Assembly (NCBI GenBank): GCA_017964005.1 | Contig: JAGCSR010000031.1 | Span: 1 to 64,000 of the forward strand | Source of the DNA: Clostridiales bacterium | Lineage (GTDB): Bacteria > Bacillota > Clostridia > Saccharofermentanales > Saccharofermentanaceae | Direction: 5' to 3' | DNA: 64,000 nucleotides | Shown: piece after piece, positions 19,252 through 27,713 of the stretch | Layout of the letters: each line of letters opens with the position of its first letter | Position numbering within the stretch: position 1 is the stretch's first letter | Made by a program: the position numbers and the translations under genes | Notes under the pieces: generated by a model | Seen by the model: only the letters and a program-made list of their open reading frames with translations | Database searches by the model: none | Told to the model about the DNA's origin: nothing

Positions 19252-20415
19252 ATGAAACAAGTTCTATCCATCTCGGATTCTTTTGAGAATACTTGTTACG
19301 ACTTCAGATCAAAGACCCGCACCTTCAAGAAGTACGGTGTGGAACCCTTTATCTGTGTCCCTTTGTACACGAGCGTTGACGGCTCATCCCTGAAGAACGA
19401 TATAAGTGAATCCATTATGTTCTGCTTCGATTCGGTTCAGGTAGATGCTATTGCCATAGGACTTGTACGTGACCCCGAAGATGTAAGGCTCATAGCATCT
19501 GTATTGGAATCGGTTCAGCACAATATCGTTATCTCAGAGCCCGGACTCATTGACGATTCCGGTAATGTCATGGTATCTGCAGAGACTTATGAGGAGTTCA
19601 GCACGAGGCTTCTCCCTCAGGTTCAGTTCATCTCGATCAACCTTTTGGAGACAGAAGTCCTTTCCGGTATGGAATGTCACGACAGGAATGACGTGCTGCT
19701 GGCTGTAAAGCAGATCTACGATACATTCAACTGCATCATCTATGTCAGGGGAGGCAATGCTACGGAGAATGCCGATCTTCTGTTCGCAGGATCCATCGTA
19801 AGGTGGTTCCCGCCTCAGCAACTGCCTTTCTCATATTCTCCCGACAGGTCTTTCCTGGCGGCTGTTGCCTGCGAACTGGTTTCCGAGAAGGGCATAATCC
19901 AGGCAGTAGCATCTGCAAGAAAGTTCTATGAGGGAACCGAAGAAGAGAACAAAGAACAGCTTGCCAAGATCCGCGCGGCGCGTGAAGAGGCAGAAGCTTA
20001 CAAGAAGGCTAAGGCAGAAGCTGCGGCGGCCTATGTTGAACCTGCAGCAAAGCCTGAAACACCCGAGAATGTTGAGCCCGAGCAGGTATATGAGACTGAA
20101 GTTGCAGAAGCAACCGTTGTAGAAGAACCCCAGGCAGATGAGAATATGGACAGAATGGCTTCTCTTACCAAGACTCCTTCTCTCATATCACCCGCGAAGA
20201 CCCTCCGTGATATAGCTCACAGCATCAGTTACGATGACAAAGCTGCAGAAGCTCCGAAGAGCACTGTATCCGACATCAAGCAGAAGCCTGCCATGCCGAC
20301 TCTGGAGACTCCCGATATCGCCGGCAAGGCCCGCCAGGCATATTCCGGCAAGACCGGTACTGCGTCCGAGATCGACGCAATGAAGGAGAGGCTCAAGAGG
20401 ATCGCAGGAATGTGA
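19252..20415 (+). CDS. ThiD/PdxK-fold pseudokinase with charged C-terminal tail
   Basis: 387 aa. Residues 1-225 align by eye with hydroxymethylpyrimidine kinase ThiD: SDSFENTCYDFRSKTRTF at the substrate loop, VDAIAIGLV, VQFISINLLETEVLSG, IIYVRGG and a final helix ending ASARKFYEG. The catalytic GTGC/GTGD anion-hole loop is replaced by SPDRSF, so kinase activity is doubtful. Residues 225-387 are Glu/Ala/Lys/Pro-rich, probably coiled coil plus disordered. No thiamine genes adjoin it. The gene is monocistronic, closed by a strong terminator. The fold is inferred with fair confidence; the function is unknown. Confidence 0.65.
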   Translation: MKQVLSISDSFENTCYDFRSKTRTFKKYGVEPFICVPLYTSVDGSSLKNDISESIMFCFDSVQVDAIAIGLVRDPEDVRLIASVLESVQHNIVISEPGLIDDSGNVMVSAETYEEFSTRLLPQVQFISINLLETEVLSGMECHDRNDVLLAVKQIYDTFNCIIYVRGGNATENADLLFAGSIVRWFPPQQLPFSYSPDRSFLAAVACELVSEKGIIQAVASARKFYEGTEEENKEQLAKIRAAREEAEAYKKAKAEAAAAYVEPAAKPETPENVEPEQVYETEVAEATVVEEPQADENMDRMASLTKTPSLISPAKTLRDIAHSISYDDKAAEAPKSTVSDIKQKPAMPTLETPDIAGKARQAYSGKTGTASEIDAMKERLKRIAGM

Positions 20416-20436
20416 TCTTTATCAGTATTGATCACA

Positions 20437-20468
20437 AGACCTTCCCGTTCCCGGGAAGGTCTTTTTTT
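20437..20468 (+). terminator. Strong Rho-independent terminator
   Basis: AGACCTTCCC (20437-20446) pairs perfectly with GGGAAGGTCT (20453-20462) and is followed by seven T. It ends transcription of the ThiD-like gene. Confidence 0.93.
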
Positions 20469-20541
20469 AGGACAGAATAACAGGTCTATACTATTCAATT
20501 ATTGGTGCCTGAATGGATTCAGAACCACTTCCGATCAGGAT

Positions 20542-20818
20542 ATGAGGATCTTTTCTTCTTTGCCTGATATTGCAGATTATTTTACTAATCCGGAGGATTT
20601 TATTTTCGATAAGAATCTTCCGTTGGTAATCAACTATTCAATCCAAAATACAATTATAGCTCCCTTTATTCTTAAAACAGGGGGATGTTGCGGATCTGGC
20701 ATTAGCAGTAGATAAAGACAGTCAAGGTTATATCGGGAGAACAATATTGACGCTGGAATGGGCCTATGTAAATTCAAGAAGGATTGTCCGACCTGAAGTG
20801 GATTGGCTGAGGATATAA
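20542..20818 (+). pseudogene. Small gene broken by a frameshift in a G5 run
   Basis: Two frames join into one plausible 90-odd residue protein if one G is removed from the run at 20680-20684: MRIFSSLPDIADYF... continues as DVADLALAVDKDSQGYIGR and ends ...RPEVDWLRI at TAA 20816-20818. The start is uncertain; AGGA lies too close to ATG 20542 and the open frame runs further upstream into the terminator. I do not recognise the family. The frameshift may be a real inactivation or a homopolymer error. The rest of the 463-nt gap between the two flanking genes holds only the terminator. Confidence 0.5.
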
Positions 20819-20878
20819 TAAGACTATTGTCTCTTGACTTTTTACGCTTATTCGTGAAACTTTCCCGAAAACAGAAGC

Positions 20879-23311
20879 TTACGCGCCGAACACCTTATCT
20901 GCGCATCTTACTGTGGCCATTGCGTCAGCTGCGTAGAAGTCTGCGCCGATCATGTCGGCATATTCCTGGGTCAGTACGGCGCCGCCCACGACTGTCTTGC
21001 AGTCGGGCTTGGCAGCCTTGAGCTGCTTTATGGTCTCTTCCATATTGACGACAGTGGTGGTCATGAGAGCGGATAAGCCTACGAGCTTGATGTCTTCTCT
21101 GACGGCAGTCTCAACGATTACTTCGGGAGGGACATCCTTACCCAGGTCGATTACTTCGTAACCGTAGTTTTCGAGCATTACCTTAACGATGTTCTTACCG
21201 ATGTCGTGGATATCGCCTTTGACGGTTGCCATTATGACGCGGCCTTTGATCTCCTGTTTCTCGCCGGCCATGGATGTCTTTATCACTTCGAAGGCGGCTT
21301 TCGCGGCGTCGGCGCTCATTAAGAGCTGAGGAAGGAATACTGTGCCTTTCTCGAAGCCCTTGCCGACCTCGTCTAAGGCCGGGATCAGTTCTTCGTTGAT
21401 TATGGTCATGGAATCCTTGGATTCCAGTTCCGTCTTTGTCGCAGCAACTGCGCCGTCCTTAAGACCTCTCCTTACGCAATCGAAAAGAGTATTTGAAGAA
21501 GATGTGCCTTGCACCTGAGATCCTTTGCTTCCCGCGTCTGCGCCCTGCACGGCCTCGCCTGCTGCGAGCTTGGCATAAGGGATATAGTCGGCATTGCGTT
21601 CGATGAATCTTGAGCACTGCGGGTCGCGGTCCAGGAGAGCGTTGGATGCGGTGATTGACTGCATCATGGGCTCACACCCGGGGTTTATGATCGCCGCGGT
21701 AAGACCTGATGTGATCGCCATGGTAAGGAAATTGGAATTGACGATCTCTCTTGCAGGCAGTCCGAAAGATATATTCGACACGCCCAGTATAGTGTTGCAG
21801 TCCAGTTCATCCGTTGCGCGGCGCACGGTCTCCAGGGTCGTTACCGCGGAGTGAGTGTCAGAGGATATCGTCATGCACAGTCCGTCGATCACGATGTCCT
21901 TGCGGGGGATCCCGTACTTGTCGGCGGCCTTCAGGATCTTATTTGCGATCCTGATTCGATCATCTGCATTGTCCGGGATACCGTCCTCGTCCAAAGTAAG
22001 TGATACCAGCACGCCGCCGTATTTTGCAACAAGGGGCATGACAGCTTCGATATTCTCCATCTTGCCGTTGACGGAGTTGATCATGGGTTTGCCGTTATAG
22101 ATCCTGAGAGCCCGTTCCAGCGCGCTGATATCGGTAGTATCTATCTGAAGCGGCAGGTTGGTAACGCTTTGAAGTTCCTTGACTACCCGCTCCATCATGT
22201 CGGGCTCATCGATCTCCGGAAGGCCGACATTGACATCCAGAATGTCCGCACCTTGATCTTCCTGCTTGATGCCTTCGCCCAGAATATAGTCTATATCGTT
22301 CTCGCGAAGCGCCTGCTTGAAGCGCTTCTTGCCCGTAGGGTTGATCCTCTCGCCGATGATGACGGTGGGATTCCCGCCGCCAATCTCGACGGATGCCGCG
22401 CCTGAGGATATGACACACTTGTTCTTGGTCACAACCGGTATGAAGGGCATCTTGGAGATATTGTCATGGAGGAGCTTAATATGTGCGGGAGTCGTGCCGC
22501 AGCATCCGCCGACGACAGCAACTCCGAGCTTTGCGATCTCTTCCATCTGGAACAGGAATTCTTCGGGTCCGACGGTGAATACTGTCTTGCCGTTCTCTAC
22601 TACGGGAAGTCCCGCGTTCGGGTTGACGACTACAGGGATGGATGAAGCCTCGACGATCCTCTTGACGACAGGATACATGTCGGCAGGGGACAGGGAACAG
22701 TTGATACCGAGGGCGTCGACCTTCAAGCCTTCCAATAGCGCCACTGCCGCCTCAACGGTGCCGCCGGTGAGCATCCTGCCTTCGGTATCGAATACACAAG
22801 TTACTATTATAGGAAGATCGCAGTTCTCTTTGGCTGCCAGAACGCAGGCCTTGACCTCGTAAAGGTCGCTCATGGTCTCGACTAAGATGAGATCCGCTCC
22901 TGCTTTGGCTCCGGCTTTTACCGTAGTTGCGAATATCTCATATGCCTCATTGAAAGACATATCTCCCATGGGTTCCAGGAGTTTGCCGCAAGATCCCATA
23001 TCCAATCCGATGAACGCATCGCACCTTGCGGTGTCGCGCCTTGCCTTATCCGCAATCTTAACGCCCGCGGTGATTATGTCTTCGAGTTCATCGCCGTACT
23101 TCAATACATTGGCTCCGAAAGTATTGGTCGCGATGATGTCAGCGCCGGCATTCAGGTATCCGGTGTAAAGGTCATATATATCATCAGGTCTTGTGACATT
23201 CCATCTCTCGGGGAGTTCACCTCCGGCAAGGCCTTTGTCCTGAAGGAGCGTTCCGGTCCCGCCGTCACAGAACAGCCATTCGCTGCCGAGCTTATCGATA
23301 AGGTTTCTCAT
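20879..23311 (-). CDS. metH: Cobalamin-dependent methionine synthase lacking the activation domain
   Basis: Transfers a methyl group from methyltetrahydrofolate via B12 to homocysteine. 810 aa with, in order, the homocysteine domain (zinc ligands in GINCSLSP and GGCCGTTPAHI), the pterin-binding domain (IIGERINPTGKKRF), the B12 cap helices and the B12-binding domain with GDIHDIGKN. The AdoMet-binding reactivation domain found at the end of E. coli MetH is missing; a separate homologue lies at 27714-28373. AGGAG precedes ATG 23311. Confidence 0.95.
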   Translation of the reverse strand: MRNLIDKLGSEWLFCDGGTGTLLQDKGLAGGELPERWNVTRPDDIYDLYTGYLNAGADIIATNTFGANVLKYGDELEDIITAGVKIADKARRDTARCDAFIGLDMGSCGKLLEPMGDMSFNEAYEIFATTVKAGAKAGADLILVETMSDLYEVKACVLAAKENCDLPIIVTCVFDTEGRMLTGGTVEAAVALLEGLKVDALGINCSLSPADMYPVVKRIVEASSIPVVVNPNAGLPVVENGKTVFTVGPEEFLFQMEEIAKLGVAVVGGCCGTTPAHIKLLHDNISKMPFIPVVTKNKCVISSGAASVEIGGGNPTVIIGERINPTGKKRFKQALRENDIDYILGEGIKQEDQGADILDVNVGLPEIDEPDMMERVVKELQSVTNLPLQIDTTDISALERALRIYNGKPMINSVNGKMENIEAVMPLVAKYGGVLVSLTLDEDGIPDNADDRIRIANKILKAADKYGIPRKDIVIDGLCMTISSDTHSAVTTLETVRRATDELDCNTILGVSNISFGLPAREIVNSNFLTMAITSGLTAAIINPGCEPMMQSITASNALLDRDPQCSRFIERNADYIPYAKLAAGEAVQGADAGSKGSQVQGTSSSNTLFDCVRRGLKDGAVAATKTELESKDSMTIINEELIPALDEVGKGFEKGTVFLPQLLMSADAAKAAFEVIKTSMAGEKQEIKGRVIMATVKGDIHDIGKNIVKVMLENYGYEVIDLGKDVPPEVIVETAVREDIKLVGLSALMTTTVVNMEETIKQLKAAKPDCKTVVGGAVLTQEYADMIGADFYAADAMATVRCADKVFGA

Positions 23312-23345
23312 TTGTAGGATCTCCTGCTCGAAAATCTTTTCGATT

Positions 23346-23354
23346 ATTATATCA
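23346..23354 (-). promoter_or_regulatory. Extended -10 promoter element for metH
   Basis: On the minus strand, TGATATAAT gives an extended -10 (TG-n-TATAAT), 35 nt upstream of the metH start. No good -35 box is present. It lies back to back with the promoter of the divergent lipoprotein gene. No SAM or cobalamin riboswitch fits in the short leader. Confidence 0.5.
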
Positions 23355-23356
23355 AA

Positions 23357-23385
23357 TTGAATTATGATTTTCGGTGTTGTATATT
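23357..23385 (+). promoter_or_regulatory. Sigma-A promoter for the stalked lipoprotein gene
   Basis: TTGAAT (23357-23362), 17-nt spacer, TATATT (23380-23385), 70 nt upstream of ATG 23455. Confidence 0.65.
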
Positions 23386-23454
23386 ATGGTTGTGGATTTG
23401 CTTGGAAGAATGGGATACATCATTCAACAAGATTGGGAAAAAGGGGGATTTATC

Positions 23455-24366
23455 ATGAGAAAAGTTATATCCGTTATTCTGCTCTGTTCGCTTATCGCAG
23501 CTTCCGGTTGTTCCGGAGCCGTAACCGAGACAACAGTAACCACCGAGTCGTCTCAGACGTCAGAGGCTTCTCAGACAACGACTGAAAGCACGACCGCCGC
23601 AACCACCGAAGAGACCTGGGAGATAACGACGGAGACCACAGAAGAAGAAACTGAAGAGGAAACGGAAGAGGATCCTGTTGAAGATCCTGGGGAAGAAGAT
23701 CCGGTCTATGAAGCTTTGGACAAACTTCCCATGGAAGATGCCGCCAAAGGTTTTGATAAGCTCGAGGACAGCAGCAAGATCACGGGTGATCTCTTAGGCG
23801 TTAACGTGACCGGAGACACCATATACGGACTCTTTTCCAAAAAAGTCAGCCTGTCCGAGAAAACAGTAAAAAGCTTCAAGGTCGGAGACAGCATAGGATA
23901 TAAGGATACAGATGCAGTAGGTTCGCCCGATCTTAAAGTCGCTAAGATCAGCAAAGACGGCAAGCACTTAATGATCGAGCTTGCTACCTCCGATGATCCT
24001 GAAGATTATTGTGAATGGTCGATCTTCTGGAACGATAATACGGACTGCTATGAGATAACAGGATCCAGTGATATCGTTTATGCTGAAAAGATAGGATATA
24101 TGGCAGTAGCTATCGCCCCTGATTGTAAGGTAACGGACTCTTATGAATGGTTTACGGAAGATGAAGTAAAAGAAGCATATAAGACGGCCGAGAAGACGGG
24201 GAATCCCTTGTTTGATACTTTCTACTGGTTCTCCAGTTTATATAACAGCGAAGATGCAGATCAAACCTACAAACTCCGCAATAACGGATGGTACGCGGCT
24301 GACAGCTTTTTTGATGCCACCATCAAGAATGGTAAGATCGTAAAACTCCACTTCTGGACAACGTGA
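23455..24366 (+). CDS. Lipoprotein with Thr/Glu-rich stalk
   Basis: 303 aa from ATG 23455, which has AAAAAGGGGG upstream; longer frames add no sensible sequence. The signal peptide ends in lipobox AASGC, then a stalk of about 60 residues that is Thr/Ser-rich and later Glu/Asp-rich, then a globular domain of about 220 aa. That domain is not one I recognise. It should be anchored on the outer face of the membrane. It stands alone between a promoter and a terminator. Confidence 0.75.
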   Translation: MRKVISVILLCSLIAASGCSGAVTETTVTTESSQTSEASQTTTESTTAATTEETWEITTETTEEETEEETEEDPVEDPGEEDPVYEALDKLPMEDAAKGFDKLEDSSKITGDLLGVNVTGDTIYGLFSKKVSLSEKTVKSFKVGDSIGYKDTDAVGSPDLKVAKISKDGKHLMIELATSDDPEDYCEWSIFWNDNTDCYEITGSSDIVYAEKIGYMAVAIAPDCKVTDSYEWFTEDEVKEAYKTAEKTGNPLFDTFYWFSSLYNSEDADQTYKLRNNGWYAADSFFDATIKNGKIVKLHFWTT

Positions 24367-24388
24367 TCTTGAGACAATAAACCAACTG

Positions 24389-24428
24389 CGGCAGGGCGCG
24401 CTTATGAGACGGCGTCCTGCCGTTTTTT
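24389..24428 (+). terminator. Rho-independent terminator
   Basis: CGGCAGG (24389-24395) pairs with CCTGCCG (24416-24422), followed by six T. It ends the lipoprotein gene; the T-run overlaps the stop codon of the convergent gene. Confidence 0.88.
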
Positions 24429-26010
24429 ATGAAATGATTTCATCATCATTGATCAACATCATATATTTAAGTTTCATCATGGTGTGGTTGGCAACCGGAT
24501 TATGTATCAGATTAATATGATGGCTGTCTGCTTTATCCATGCGCGCGCGGCTGATATTAAAATACTCCCAGTTTGCGGGATCGACCCCATCATCCCAATA
24601 GCAATCTATCTCGTAATAAACGCCGTCGATCCTGATGATATCCCAATAATGTGTATCGGAACCGACCTGAAAGCAATCAAGTCCGGCGAGGGTCATCAGC
24701 AGAGCTGTCGCTTCAGCCCAATCACCGCAGATACCGCTGCCTTTCATCAGGATATAATATCCGTCCGGCATAATAGGCCCGCTCCACGATTTAGATTCAG
24801 CGATCTTGTGAAGTTTTCTGTATATGGCGATCTCTTTTTCAAGTTCATTCATATCATCTGTTATTGTTTCCTGCACGATTGCACGGGCTTTATCAAGAAC
24901 TTTCATGGTATTGTCGTAGTCCTGCGTGAGTGCAAAGATCAGCTGCGCGTTGCTGGCAATGGTATCCCAATCGGTTATCGGATTATTGTGCAGACTGATC
25001 TCCACCAAGTTTTCCATATCCTTGATCGGCGCGATGCTTGTAATCCGGTTACCGCTGAGATAGAGATGTGTCAATGATCTTATGGAAGTAACAGGAGTGA
25101 TATCACTGATGCAACAGCTTTGCAGCGAAAGGTATTCGAGAGATTCGCACCGTGAAAGATCGGGAATGGTATCTACTGCAGCAAAACCGAAAGTGATATC
25201 CTCCAGTAACTTGAGATCCGCGAGCGGAGAAATGTCGGAAATGTTGCTTACTTGAACATTTATACTGCGAAGCCCCGTAAAGTATTCGATCCCGTTCAGC
25301 GTGGCCGATGTCTCATCGATCAACTCAATGTGTTCCACTTTCGACAGATCGTCTGCAGTAAGGGCTGCTCCTTCAGGAAGCCCGAGATACTCTCTGGCTG
25401 CTCTTGCCAGCGCGGCATCCACTGCACCGTCGGGAGTGGCAGGATCATAGACCGGTTCAGGAACAGCAGCTTGAAGGGATTCTCCGTACGGATCATCCTG
25501 CCGTTCGTAGTGACCGTTGTACGGTCCGGGTTCCCCTTTATTATCTAGGAAAGTAACATCTGCCGACTCTCCGTCAGATGTCACTTTTATATATATTTCT
25601 TCATCCTTGTATTCGGCAGTAACAGTTCTATCGCTCAGCGCACATTCAACATCAAAGATCTTGAAGATCCATTCATGATCTTTATAAATATTCGAAAACA
25701 TAAAACCGAGCCTGCCTTCTTTGCGGAGAAGGTCTAACTTGGCAGCATCAGGCCGGCCTTCTTCCTGCGTATAATATTGCATCAGATAGGAACCCGTTAC
25801 ATCCGCAGGCTCAGGTTCTGCAGTCGTTGTAGTCGTTACGGCAGTCTCAGACGAAGATGTTGATGTCACCAAAGCAGCGTCAGTTGTTGTATCTACTGTC
25901 TGCGAAGGTTCTTCCCTAACAGTGCATGACACAGCTGTAAGAATGAATACAAGTGACAATAATAATGAAGTGATCCTTGCCGCGCATTTTGCGGCTCCGT
26001 TCTTGATCAT
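24427..26010 (-). CDS. LRR-transglutaminase-like lipoprotein
   Basis: 527 aa from ATG 26010 (GGGGGG upstream); the frame also extends to ATG 26055. Signal peptide with lipobox TAVSC, Thr-rich stalk, a beta-type region, then internalin-like leucine-rich repeats (units such as LTHLYLSGNRITSIAPIKDM), then a C-terminal transglutaminase-like domain. A Cys-His-Asp triad is visible in GSGICGDWAEA, DTHYWDIIRID and YYEIDCYWDD. It is probably a surface protein that binds through the repeats and acts as a protease or transamidase. This combination is uncommon; the function is inferred. Confidence 0.75.
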   Translation of the reverse strand: MIKNGAAKCAARITSLLLSLVFILTAVSCTVREEPSQTVDTTTDAALVTSTSSSETAVTTTTTAEPEPADVTGSYLMQYYTQEEGRPDAAKLDLLRKEGRLGFMFSNIYKDHEWIFKIFDVECALSDRTVTAEYKDEEIYIKVTSDGESADVTFLDNKGEPGPYNGHYERQDDPYGESLQAAVPEPVYDPATPDGAVDAALARAAREYLGLPEGAALTADDLSKVEHIELIDETSATLNGIEYFTGLRSINVQVSNISDISPLADLKLLEDITFGFAAVDTIPDLSRCESLEYLSLQSCCISDITPVTSIRSLTHLYLSGNRITSIAPIKDMENLVEISLHNNPITDWDTIASNAQLIFALTQDYDNTMKVLDKARAIVQETITDDMNELEKEIAIYRKLHKIAESKSWSGPIMPDGYYILMKGSGICGDWAEATALLMTLAGLDCFQVGSDTHYWDIIRIDGVYYEIDCYWDDGVDPANWEYFNISRARMDKADSHHINLIHNPVANHTMMKLKYMMLINDDEIIS

Positions 26011-26039
26011 AAGGCCCCCCAAATTTCTTTCTCCGGCCA

Positions 26040-26065
26040 AGTATAACATAAACATGTGTTATACT
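26040..26065. promoter_or_regulatory. Symmetric divergent -10 elements in a perfect inverted repeat
   Basis: AGTATAACA (26040-26048) and TGTTATACT (26057-26065) are exact inverted repeats around 8 nt. Each arm contains TATACT reading outward, one towards the LRR lipoprotein and one towards the kinase-like gene at 26088, so both genes may start from one shared control site. Confidence 0.5.
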
Positions 26066-26087
26066 CTTTTTTGGGGAGGGATTCCGC

Positions 26088-27680
26088 ATGAAGAAGAGAT
26101 CATACCTTAGTTTTGCATTGACCAGATTTATCGTTGCATTGATCATAGCAGCGATCATCTTTGCTATTACATTTGCAATCATTAACCGTGAGTTTACAGA
26201 TTCCGTTTATATGGGTTTTGAGGATACGGGGAACCGCTTCGCTTTAATGCTCGAAAACTATGCGACGGGCAAATACGATGGGACGAGCCTCAAAGTAGGA
26301 CTGAACTTCTATTCCCCCGATTATCTGAGGATAGCCAGGATCGATGATGACGGCAGTCTTGATGTTATCTATGAGACGGACAGGGAAGTCATCACGCTGC
26401 AAAAACACACCAACGAATGGATCTTTGTAACCCGGGATGAAGATCTTCTTTCCGAAGGCAAACGGCATATAGAATCCACGATGAACAACCGCCCCGTTAC
26501 TTTCGATTACAGAAAGTGTGATGAGTTTTGGTCCATTTTGGATGACAGGAAGAATATGTACGGCTTTAACACATTCGATCTCTTAAGCCGCGGATCTGAG
26601 AATGATCTGTTCCTGAACGCGGTTTACGTTTGCGGGTATTTCACAGCTCCGTTCATCTGGATCGATACATACGATATGGATGATGTGACCCTCAGATTGG
26701 GCAGGGTCATCAGAGGCGATTCATTGGGCGGCGAGTTCTATCTGGATACCGGCAACATGGTATCAGATGATGCCCTGTACTTTACCAATATGCGCAGATA
26801 TCCTGAAGCCTTTATGGCGCAGGAGGGGAAGATCTTCCAAATCAACAACATTAATGATCTTAAGTCCGGTGACGTCGATCCCGAGACAGCTGACAATATC
26901 TTGAGTCAGAGCCCGTATCATTCGAGCGTACAAAACGGCGATCTTCTGTCCCAGGGTTATTTTCGTATCGTGGAGCACGACGGTTACACATACGTTCTTG
27001 AATATGTCATGACCACTGTCCCGTTTGAAGAATTCTTCCGCCCGTTCCTGATCGGTTTTGCATTATTCCTTCTTGTTGCTGCGGCAGCAGTTGCATTCAT
27101 TGCCGCTATAAGACCTTACCGTCAGCACAAGAAAGCTTATGAGAATGTACTGTTCAGGCTTAATATGCTTGATGCTCTGGCCCACGGCATGAAGGCTCCC
27201 ATGAAGGACCTGGAAGACGTTGCAGGGGTGCTTAAGGAAGATATGGCTGATGCATCAGGCAGGATCCTTGAGAATATTTCCCGGATGGATTCTGACATGG
27301 ATTCGATCGTTAATATCGCGCACAGGCAGGAGATGGTCTTGTACGAGACATCCGTCCGCAGCGTGATACAGGATGTGGCTGCCAAATATATGGCGGATGT
27401 TGAGATCATCGGCGACAAGGATATCTTCATGGACGAAGACTACTTCAAGATCGCGATGGGCTGCCTTATCGAGAATGCCGTAAAGCATAAGACGGAAGAC
27501 TCCAAGATCGAGGCAGTGATCACGCCTTCTGAGATAACCATCAGGAACAATACCGCTGCCGGTGAGTTCACCCCCGGCGAAGGGATCGGCATAGCACGCA
27601 AGATCATAGAACAGCTCAAACTCAAGCTTACAACCGAACTTAAGGATGGGGTTTTCGAGGCGAAGATAGGGAAGAAGTAA
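26088..27680 (+). CDS. Orphan, degenerate membrane histidine kinase-like protein
   Basis: 530 aa. An N-terminal membrane segment (about 9-32) and a second (about 312-338) bound a large extracytoplasmic sensor domain. The H-box is LAHGMKAPM (His366), where Gly replaces the usual acidic residue after His. The ATPase part has an N-box LIENAVKHKT but no clear DxGxG G1 box, only GEGIGIARKI. Phosphotransfer may be impaired. No response regulator is adjacent. GGGGAGGG precedes ATG 26088. Confidence 0.72.
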   Translation: MKKRSYLSFALTRFIVALIIAAIIFAITFAIINREFTDSVYMGFEDTGNRFALMLENYATGKYDGTSLKVGLNFYSPDYLRIARIDDDGSLDVIYETDREVITLQKHTNEWIFVTRDEDLLSEGKRHIESTMNNRPVTFDYRKCDEFWSILDDRKNMYGFNTFDLLSRGSENDLFLNAVYVCGYFTAPFIWIDTYDMDDVTLRLGRVIRGDSLGGEFYLDTGNMVSDDALYFTNMRRYPEAFMAQEGKIFQINNINDLKSGDVDPETADNILSQSPYHSSVQNGDLLSQGYFRIVEHDGYTYVLEYVMTTVPFEEFFRPFLIGFALFLLVAAAAVAFIAAIRPYRQHKKAYENVLFRLNMLDALAHGMKAPMKDLEDVAGVLKEDMADASGRILENISRMDSDMDSIVNIAHRQEMVLYETSVRSVIQDVAAKYMADVEIIGDKDIFMDEDYFKIAMGCLIENAVKHKTEDSKIEAVITPSEITIRNNTAAGEFTPGEGIGIARKIIEQLKLKLTTELKDGVFEAKIGKK

Positions 27681-27713
27681 GAGCCGGAGAATGTACTGAT
27701 GCCAGGGAAGGAT

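Noticed and set aside
23312-23454. Possible SAM or cobalamin riboswitch ahead of metH
   Set aside because: The leader is about 30 nt from the predicted promoter and shows none of the conserved riboswitch cores.
24389-24428. Bidirectional terminator for the convergent LRR gene
   Set aside because: On the minus strand the hairpin is not followed by a U-run, so it works only for the plus-strand gene.
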